Below, one piece after another: positions 57,385 to 64,000 of a DNA stretch of 64,000 nucleotides; the stretch's first letter is position 1, and each line of letters begins with the position of its first letter. The translations under genes were made by a program, and so were the position numbers. Below the pieces are notes generated by a model that was not told the origin of the DNA, did not search any database, and saw nothing but the letters and a program-made list of their open reading frames with translations. Origin of the DNA: Parastagonospora avenae f. sp. tritici 18332-5 (lineage: Eukaryota > Ascomycota > Dothideomycetes > Pleosporales > Phaeosphaeriaceae); assembly GCA_022559985.1 (NCBI GenBank), contig JAFJTR010000037.1, positions 186,001 through 250,000 on the forward strand. The letters are read 5' to 3'.

Positions 57385-58909
57385 TCAGGACCAATCACCT
57401 TCAAGTACAAGCCTCTCTCCTCTTTCCGATGCGGCAAGAAGCTCCTGAATTGTCCAAGGCTTGTACTTGTACCCAGGGGGAAAGTTGGTATTCACGAAAG
57501 GAGTTCCGCTAACAAGGTGGCTAGCAGCAGCGTCGTACATGTCGTAGGCATACTGTTCGGGATCATGGTTTCGCATCCACTCCTTTACCTTCCCCGGCGA
57601 CTTGCCTGGATCCTCTCCTAATGCCTTCCAATCAGTCTTATGTAGACGCTCGCGGTTTTCAAACCCCTGGAGCTGGGCGCAGGCAACACGCTCGAAGCGA
57701 AGAAGGTTGTAAATGCGGCAGGCAAGCGGTATGTCTTCTTTCCCTCCGCCGCGTTGGAAGGCGATGTGGAGGCAAGCAGCCAGCGTATAGCCATCTTCCA
57801 TGGCCATGGCGGCTCCGCTTCCAGATGTAGGGAGGAAGGCGTGGGCGGCATCACCTACTTGGGCAACACGACCAAGTGGCGAGACCATCTTCGGCTGTGG
57901 ATTGCGCCACATCAGCTTCCAGTCGACAGCTTTGCCCCCTGGAGTGGCCTTGATCAGCTCCGAATAGAAAGGCGCCCAGTCTTTGATATATGGCAAAGCG
58001 TTCTCAACTGGTGCGTTCTGGACCCAGGCTTCCTCGGCACTCCCATTATCCTGCTCTGTAAGTTAGCTATATATCAATTTGACTAAAGAAGAGCACGAGA
58101 TAGTTTACCTTATGAGTCAACGTCCAGAACACAGTCTTCTCGGTCTTCCCAAACACACCATGTACATCGGGCCCAAAATAGATCCCCATATAAGTTTTAT
58201 GTTCACCGAACTCTTTTGAGATGATTGGATTCTCCAGCGCGGGCCCGGCTGGGAAGCTCACTCGATACAGCGCAAAGCCACTGCTAATGGCTCCCTCCTT
58301 GCTCCCAGTGATAAGCCTCCACGATGTCGTACCCACTCCATCAGCCGCAACAATAAGATCGGCTTCCAGTACTTTACCATTACTAAGTATCGCCCCGCCA
58401 GTTGCACTGCTTTCATGATACTCCTCCACAGTGGCGTTGAACTCCACTGAGATTCCAATGTCAATCGTGTAGTTGAAGAGGACTTCGTGGAATTCGCTGC
58501 GGTTGATAGGAAGAGCCTGGTCGCCCTCTGGTCCCAATGGGACGTTGCCTACGAAGGTCCCATCGTACTTTTTCAGGACACTGACTGGTTCGTACGCTAA
58601 TGGAGATAGTCGCTCCATAAAACCAGGCCATTTTTTGGGTGAACGCAGGGCCGAAGCCTGGAGCACAACCAGATCTCCTAATTTACAATCAGCATTACGG
58701 TACGTTTACATCAGTCGAATGATGAGAACCAGAATGGCCAAACATAACTTACCAAGCTCAGAAAGACCGGGCCGGCGCTCGACAACTTGAACATCATGGC
58801 CTTTCCGGTACGCCTCGATAGCAAAACAGAGGCCACCTATTCCACCCCCGATCACAAGGATAGAAAGACCAGTCTCCGGAGAGCGTTCGAAGTCAATCTT
58901 ACTAGTCAT
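57385..58909 (-). CDS. FAD-dependent monooxygenase (class A, salicylate-hydroxylase-like)
   Basis: Three exons (introns 58678-58752 and 58051-58108) sum to 1392 nt, giving 463 residues. Rossmann FAD motif: LSILVIGGGIGGLCFAIEAY with the downstream acidic residue in VQVVERRPG. The second motif, DLIVAADGVGTTSW, corresponds to the DG motif that contacts FAD and NAD(P)H. The third, VAQVGDAAHAFLPTSGSGAA, is the GD motif binding the FAD ribityl chain. There is no signal peptide or membrane segment. Enzymes of this class hydroxylate aromatic rings, or perform epoxidation and Baeyer-Villiger-type steps in fungal secondary metabolism. The neighbours, a trans-enoyl reductase and a glycosyltransferase, suggest tailoring of a polyketide. 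Substrate unknown. Confidence 0.9.
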
Positions 58910-59642
58910 GTTGGGAAACGTGTAGTGTTCGTCAGTGTGTTCTCGGCTGGGACGTCAAGCTTATTGAGTGAGCCCAGCACGAATAAAAGCATATATCAAG
59001 GGATGTAGTAGGGGAACACCGTTCTTATACCTCTTTGCAGGCGATTATAATTAAAGACGGAATTACGGTGTCCGAGAAGTATCCTAGTTCACTTGCAAGT
59101 ATAGTACTGCACCTTAACAGCTTCAATGGGACAAAACAGCCTTGGCGTAGATCCATTTCAGAAATTCTAGGCTACCACTAGAAGAACCAAAGAATATTAA
59201 AAGATCACTAAGGATTCGAATGATTGAAGTACTGCAAATGTTTGTTTTCACCCAGATTGATTCAGTGATTGTGCTGTTGGCGTGGGTTGAGTGGATGCCA
59301 AGTGTCCCACCGGAGGTGTTAAGGTGCAGTAACTTAAACGTCGCATTCTACTACTAAGTCTCCGAAGATCGATCGCCTTCCGAGCGAGTACCAAGGGCCG
59401 ATAGGGATTACGGGTACTGCTTGTCCCGGTCTGGGCAAGGAGCGACAAGGCGGCCTGACACTGAGTACGGACTAAAATTCGTCCGCGTCCTGTGCAACGT
59501 ATATGATGAGCATAAGGGCCAGATCACCGACTCGGTCACTCTGTCCAAACGGGCGAGGTTCTCTATACGATAATCTATATAATCAAATTTGATGAGGTTT
59601 TGATACACAATAGATTACTAAGACAGGTTTCAAGACATGTCT
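58910..59642. other. Intergenic region between monooxygenase and enoyl reductase
   Basis: About 730 bp, the promoter of the monooxygenase and 3' flank of the enoyl reductase. Two 66-codon minus-strand ORFs overlap here without motifs. No gene supported. Confidence 0.45.
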
Positions 59643-60758
59643 TCATAGACTATAGACCAACTTCTGCCCGCTCAACTCACCCTTCCTGATGATATTGACC
59701 CCTCTGATCAATCCTTCGTACCCTCCACCTTCAACCCTAATAGGATGCGGCTGGATTTTGCCCTCAAGGAGCTGCTGCTCAATGATGGCGAAAATAGGTA
59801 CTGACATTTCACGAAGCCGGGGCTCAGGATCGGACGAATACGGTGCTGGCCAGGCAGATGCGCCTCCCGTGATTCGCGTTGCCAGAATCCAATCCGGTTC
59901 GATGGCCCGACGCGTTGCAAGCTGGCCGTTAAATGGGTTCAGAGCTGTGTACTTCCCGCCCGCCCTTCCAATAGCCTCGTAGCAGAACCTCATGGTTGAG
60001 TCGTCGGACACACAGTCAATGGCGATCTCCAGTGCGTTGCCGCAGTGTGCACGGATCCTCGCAGCGCAGTCGGGCGCCTTGTAGTCGAAAGTCTCGTGGG
60101 CACCGAACTTGCGGACCAAATCGAAGTTACGAGGTGAGCACGTCGTGAGCACATGAAAGCCACACAAACGCAGCATTTGGATCATCATAGTCCCAGTGCA
60201 TGTGCTGCCGCCATAGACTAGCACTGTGGCTGCTTTCCCTGAGGCACCATCGGCGCTCGATTCGGCTGTGAGGATGGCTGGGTCCATGCCGAGAGACCAG
60301 AAAATGGCCATGCAAGCCGAAGCAATTGCCGTTCCCAGCGCTGCGCCTTGTTCCATCGACATGGACGGCGGAATCTTGACAGCCATGTCGCCTGGAAGCG
60401 TGACATAGTGTGCAAAAGCTCCTCCCAACGGCTTCAGCTTATTCATACCGCTCGCCGAGCCGCAGACGCGATCTCCAACTCGCAGATTCGTCACCTTGGA
60501 TCCCAGAGCGATGACAACCCCAGAGCAGTCGAAGCCAAAGACGCATCCTACTGTCACAAACTCGCCCACCATCTTGGTGTCGACAGGGTTCAGGCCCACA
60601 GCCTTGGTCTTGATCAGTACCTCATCGGGTTCCGGTTCGGGGACAGGAACAGTGGAAGAGATCTCAAATTCGCCCGCTTTGCTAGCAATGATAGCCGTCT
60701 GCATCGGCGGTATCGGATGAAATGCTGAGACGGGTGATTGTACCGCAGTGGCAGCCAT
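59643..60758 (-). CDS. Trans-acting enoyl reductase, LovC family
   Basis: A single exon of 371 residues from the ATG at 60758 (MAATAVQSPVSAFHPIPP), close to the 363 residues of LovC. A medium-chain dehydrogenase/reductase without structural zinc ligands: DEVLIKTKAVGLNPVDTKMV, FGFDCSGVVIALGSKV, the cofactor loop VYGGSTCTGTMMIQMLRLCG, CSPRNFDLVRKFGAHETFDY, CYEAIGRAGGKYTALNPF and the terminal IIRKGELSGQKLVYSL. These match the LovC/ApdC/TenC group, which supplies enoyl reduction in trans to highly reducing PKS or PKS-NRPS enzymes with a dead ER domain. So a partner megasynthase is expected nearby; none lies in this window. It is divergent from the glycosyltransferase gene, 371 bp between starts. 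Confidence 0.92.
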   Translation of the reverse strand: MAATAVQSPVSAFHPIPPMQTAIIASKAGEFEISSTVPVPEPEPDEVLIKTKAVGLNPVDTKMVGEFVTVGCVFGFDCSGVVIALGSKVTNLRVGDRVCGSASGMNKLKPLGGAFAHYVTLPGDMAVKIPPSMSMEQGAALGTAIASACMAIFWSLGMDPAILTAESSADGASGKAATVLVYGGSTCTGTMMIQMLRLCGFHVLTTCSPRNFDLVRKFGAHETFDYKAPDCAARIRAHCGNALEIAIDCVSDDSTMRFCYEAIGRAGGKYTALNPFNGQLATRRAIEPDWILATRITGGASAWPAPYSSDPEPRLREMSVPIFAIIEQQLLEGKIQPHPIRVEGGGYEGLIRGVNIIRKGELSGQKLVYSL

Positions 60759-61129
60759 CTTGTCGAATGCTGGCTTTGAGGAAAAGAGTTGATAGTGAAG
60801 AGTAAGTGTCCACAAAAGCTATTATCATGCTAGTCCTGGTCTACTAGAATGCTATCACACAAAAGCTAACTCTGTCACCGCATCGGGACTGTCAAGCCCA
60901 CTATTGTGAGTACGCTGAAACAGCTTCCTACTTCGTCTTTTTCCTATTCTGGAAATACATCACATGTTGTAACCTCTTCAGGACTTACTAAAACGGACAT
61001 AAGCGACTAACCAAATTTGGGTATTTCCCAAAGCGAATTCGATCGATTGCTGAAGCGCACTATATCGCGTCAGCCGCTTCAGCAAGCTCTCATTCTCATT
61101 TTGTTTTTGGAGAGATAACGCGCTCCGCC
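60759..61129. promoter_or_regulatory. Shared divergent promoter of enoyl reductase and glycosyltransferase genes
   Basis: The 371 bp between two divergent starts, which would allow co-regulation. No binding motif can be asserted by eye. Confidence 0.45.
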
Positions 61130-62518
61130 ATGTCACCGACAACAATACTATTTCTCACCAATTCAGAGCTTGGACAAGCTTCTGTGATACTGGCTGTAGC
61201 ACAAGAAGTAGTTCTTGCGTCAGGCTCGCGCGTCCACCTTGGCTCGTTTCCAGCACTTGCCCAGTCAGTCCCTGAAGATGTCAAGTTCTATTGCCTGCCC
61301 GGCCGATCGATGAAGCAAGTGTTTGCTAGCAATGGCGAAGAATTTCTCCCGAAGCACCGCCCTGGGCTAATTGGCACGTCGAGCGGTTTCGCCAAAGCAT
61401 ACTCCTGTGTCCTTGCTCCTTGGAACGGCTCCGAGTACGCTTTGATCTTCGACGCTTGCCGCCATTTGATCCAAGATCTCGAACCTGCACTCGTGGTTTT
61501 GGATCCCCTCTTCAGTCCTGCATACGACGCAGCCATCTCACTCAACCACCGCTGCTTGGTGCTGAGTCCCAACACGTTCAAGGATCACGCGACAGGCTCG
61601 CAGCCAGGGCTGAACAGCTTGTACAAAGTACCATGTCTCGGTTCCGGATACAGTACACCCATGGGTCCTTTGACGGTTTTGTTCAACATATGCCTCTTGT
61701 TGGCCCTCCATATTAATGGACACTGGTCGGCGCCCGTCAAGAAGCTAGAAGAAGCGCGCCGCCGAAGAGGCATACCTGGCCGTCTGGGATCCATATCCAT
61801 GTTTGACGAACCACCACTCGATCTCATCGTTCTCCTACAGTCGACCCCTGAATGCGATTTTCCCATGCACGTTCCATCCAACCTCCTAGGTTGTGGGCCC
61901 ATCTTACCCTCTTTCCTGCCATTGACCGAAAGCCATGCCGAGCTGGCTGCATGGCTCAATACTGGCCCGACTATTGTCATCAATATGGGCTCGCACGTCA
62001 CTCACGCCACCGGTCAAATTGCGGAGATCATGGCGGCTGTAGCATCTTGCATGCAAAAGCGCGTGGACTTGCAGGTGCTGTGGAAGCTCCAGTCTGACGT
62101 TGTCCCTGACGTGCCCGCCGCTCTCCTAACGCGCCTACGCATCGTATCCTGGCTTCCTAGCACTCCCACAGCGATCCTGACAGCATCCACGTCCGTGTGC
62201 GCCTACGTCTACCATGGAGGCTCCAATTCATTCCACGAAGCTGTGGCAGCGGGTGTGCCGCATGTGGTATGTCCGGTATGGCTAGACACATACGACTTTG
62301 CTACGCGAGTCGAGCACTTGGGCATCGGCCTATGGGCCAATCGTAGAAGCGCGCCAGACGTGGATCGTACCGGTCTCGAAAGTGCTTTAGATGAGGTTAT
62401 CGATGGTGTTGGAGCCGAGGAGAGGCGAAGGAAAGCACGTATTCTGGCTAAGCTTGTCGGTGGAGTGGATTCGGGGAGAATATTTGCAGCGAATAGGATC
62501 ATAGATGCTACTAAGTAA
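61130..62518 (+). CDS. UDP-glycosyltransferase (GT1)
   Basis: A single exon of 462 residues. The N-terminal acceptor domain begins MSPTTILFLTNSELGQASVI, with an Asn-containing segment where many GT1 enzymes have the catalytic His. The middle has LAAWLNTGPTIVINMGSHVT, the inter-domain strand. The C-terminal nucleotide-sugar signature is recognisable: VYHGGSNSFHEAVAAGVPHV followed by CPVWLDTYDFATRVEHLGIG, matching the HGG-x-NS-x2-E-x5-GVP-H pattern of GT1 proteins. A hydrophobic stretch near residue 185 (PLTVLFNICLLLALHI) may be a membrane-contact helix. It probably glycosylates the small molecule made by the neighbouring genes. Donor sugar unknown. Missing the usual early His is worth noting but the alignment by eye is not secure. 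Confidence 0.88.
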   Translation: MSPTTILFLTNSELGQASVILAVAQEVVLASGSRVHLGSFPALAQSVPEDVKFYCLPGRSMKQVFASNGEEFLPKHRPGLIGTSSGFAKAYSCVLAPWNGSEYALIFDACRHLIQDLEPALVVLDPLFSPAYDAAISLNHRCLVLSPNTFKDHATGSQPGLNSLYKVPCLGSGYSTPMGPLTVLFNICLLLALHINGHWSAPVKKLEEARRRRGIPGRLGSISMFDEPPLDLIVLLQSTPECDFPMHVPSNLLGCGPILPSFLPLTESHAELAAWLNTGPTIVINMGSHVTHATGQIAEIMAAVASCMQKRVDLQVLWKLQSDVVPDVPAALLTRLRIVSWLPSTPTAILTASTSVCAYVYHGGSNSFHEAVAAGVPHVVCPVWLDTYDFATRVEHLGIGLWANRRSAPDVDRTGLESALDEVIDGVGAEERRRKARILAKLVGGVDSGRIFAANRIIDATK

Positions 62519-62534
62519 AAAAATTCATATTCGT

Positions 62535-62759
62535 CTATCTCGGGAGTTTGCCTTCTGCATTGACGTCTTTGAAAAGCTCCCGAATGTATGTTTTCCCGAA
62601 GATTGCTTTGCCAGAAGTGAGGCCATACCAAGAGCCCATCAAACTACTTTTCTGTCGTCTCATGTAGAAATGAATAATCTCTAGAAACACGAGATCAGGA
62701 GCTGACTTCTTGACGTATGTGTCGAGAGGATGGCCTACATCTACCCTACAGGGTATCAT
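62535..62759 (-). CDS. Short ORF or gene remnant of unknown function
   Basis: A 74-codon minus-strand ORF starting MIPCRVDVGHPLDTYVKKSA and ending VNAEGKLPR, 16 bp past the glycosyltransferase stop. Its composition (HFYMRRQKSSLMGSWYGLTS) looks protein-like and it stays open upstream without an ATG, so it may be the last exon or relic of an enzyme gene. I do not recognise the family. Confidence 0.3.
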   Translation of the reverse strand: MIPCRVDVGHPLDTYVKKSAPDLVFLEIIHFYMRRQKSSLMGSWYGLTSGKAIFGKTYIRELFKDVNAEGKLPR

Positions 62760-62774
62760 CGAAGAAGTGAGCAA

Positions 62775-64000
62775 CTATCGATGAAGAATCGATGATGCGT
62801 TCAGAATATTATATATCGTGCCTGACAGTTTGCCATTCAGGATATTACTATATGAAAGTAATAAAAAAAGCACTTAGATGGCAGTCAGCTTTCTAAGCAG
62901 CATTGTAGTTGCCCTGCAGGATTCTCGTAAAGTCTTTTGATTAGCCGTGAAAGAGCTGAAAACTTGACATGACCAATTACGATAAGCACTATGGACACTA
63001 CCACCTTTACTGGTGGGACGAGACATGTACGGATGCAGCTAGCAGCAACATATCAACAAATTGAAATTCCAGAATTGCCTCGCGTCGTTAACAAGACATA
63101 TATTTGGTGACACGGATCATTGGCGTGCTTGCCATCCGTGCTGAGTAAAACGGGCTAACGCTGCCGAGTTCCTTTTTCATATTTATTCCGTATACCATCT
63201 TAACTCTCGGTGTCCGTCGTTGCTAGTAAGTATACGAAGGCGTTCCTTGTCTCGGAATGTTCACGATTCACTATTGGTCAGTCTGTGGCAATTGAGTGAT
63301 TAGTCACTTAGCGTACCCAGAAAAGGAGCTGACAACATATTTACCTATTTAGGCATCCCGTACAGCCGTGAGACCTGTAAGCACGCCGAATTTTACATCA
63401 ACGGCCATAAAAGAAGCAGACTGATAAAGCACTTCCGTACTGAGTTAGAGCGCTGGGCAAGGCCTAGGAAGAGGGCCGTGAAGAGCTGCAGCCTGTTAGA
63501 GATTATCCGAATCAAAGATCGAGAGCATCAATGCATTACTCTGGCTAACCTTGTAATACCTCCTTCTAAGCAAAGCTGCAAGATGTAGAAAGATAAATAT
63601 GGACACAGGCATCTCCATACGTAGGTGAGCAAAGGCAGTCTATGAACTCTCGCTAAAACCTCATCCCTGGTGCTCTCTGGCTGCTACAGAATACTTGTGA
63701 TTGTCGAGCTTAGCCATCTCTGCTTACTCTGAGCTCACTCAGTTTCTTCTTGCCTAATGCTCTTGGTAGAAATTGATAGTGTATGCTACACCGGACCAAG
63801 CTGACTCGGTGTTTCGTCAAAGTCCACTTTTACCAAGTGCTCTTCTTAAGTGAAGGAGAAGAAGGACTAAATGCCTATTCGAATACGTCGCTCTTATATC
63901 AGCGGGCAATGTTGTAAGATGTTATATCACTGGCTACACGGAGTATTCACTCGAGCCTGGGGGCGGCTCTGTTGATCGACCATACCATGTGAGGTGGCAT
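62775..64000. other. Right-end region without a supported gene
   Basis: About 1.2 kb of AT-rich sequence. A stretch at about 63442-63570 reads open on the plus strand for roughly 45 codons (LEIIRIKDREHQC) but has no start and no family match. No RNA gene or repeat recognised. Confidence 0.4.

Noticed and set aside
63442..63570. Open stretch suggestive of a transposon relic
   Set aside because: No start, no terminal repeats and no recognisable transposase motif.

Overview
The window is nuclear DNA from a filamentous ascomycete, most likely a Dothideomycete of the Pleosporales type. Genes carry short (about 42-116 nt, mostly near 50) GT-AG introns with CTRAC/CTAAT-like branch points, occur on both strands with short intergenic gaps, and encode proteins of fungal families: TRK potassium transporter, GT71 mannosyltransferase, PHO89, a HapX-like bZIP, and a LovC-type trans-enoyl reductase. 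I rebuilt exon structures by hand. For 21 complete genes the summed exon lengths are divisible by three, which supports the models.

Layout. 1-5.7 kb: TRK-type K+ transporter (3' end outside the window) and glycogen synthase, both on the minus strand. 6.9-8.7 kb: a broken gene. 8.8-15.5 kb: one 10-exon gene for a protein of about 2046 residues with membrane segments, about 12 ankyrin repeats and a C-terminal SPRY domain. 16.5-19.4 kb: a coiled-coil/RA/PH protein. 20.5-23.8 kb: a GT25-like glycosyltransferase and an F-box/LRR protein, convergent. 25.4-30.1 kb: an RNA-binding protein (degenerate exonuclease fold, RRM, two RanBP2 zinc fingers) and an MNN2-like mannosyltransferase. 30.5-39.0 kb: housekeeping genes on alternating strands: condensin CAP-G, a cysteine synthase, a Nudix NADH pyrophosphatase, COG2 and mitochondrial ribosomal protein L1. 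39.4-41.9 kb: a tandem pair of diverged paralogues of unknown function. 42.4-48.6 kb: PHO89 phosphate permease and MCM5, divergent.

49.3-56.5 kb is looser: a cysteine-rich secreted protein with a 26-bp minisatellite upstream, a HapX-like bZIP factor with a perfect GATA-type iron-regulator site just before its start, an unusual tRNA-Ser(GCT) gene with a ~49-nt D-loop insertion plus a 10-nt anticodon-loop intron, and a GNAT acetyltransferase. 57.4-62.5 kb holds a FAD monooxygenase, a LovC-type trans-enoyl reductase and a UDP-glycosyltransferase. This looks like the flank of a secondary-metabolite cluster whose polyketide synthase is not in the window. The last 1.2 kb shows no gene I can support.

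Most genes here are independent housekeeping units. The likely functional group is the right-end trio, which would fit a glycosylated reduced polyketide or PKS-NRPS product. The best leads are that trio, the tRNA-Ser gene, the paralogue pair, the HapX-like factor and the membrane/ankyrin/SPRY protein.
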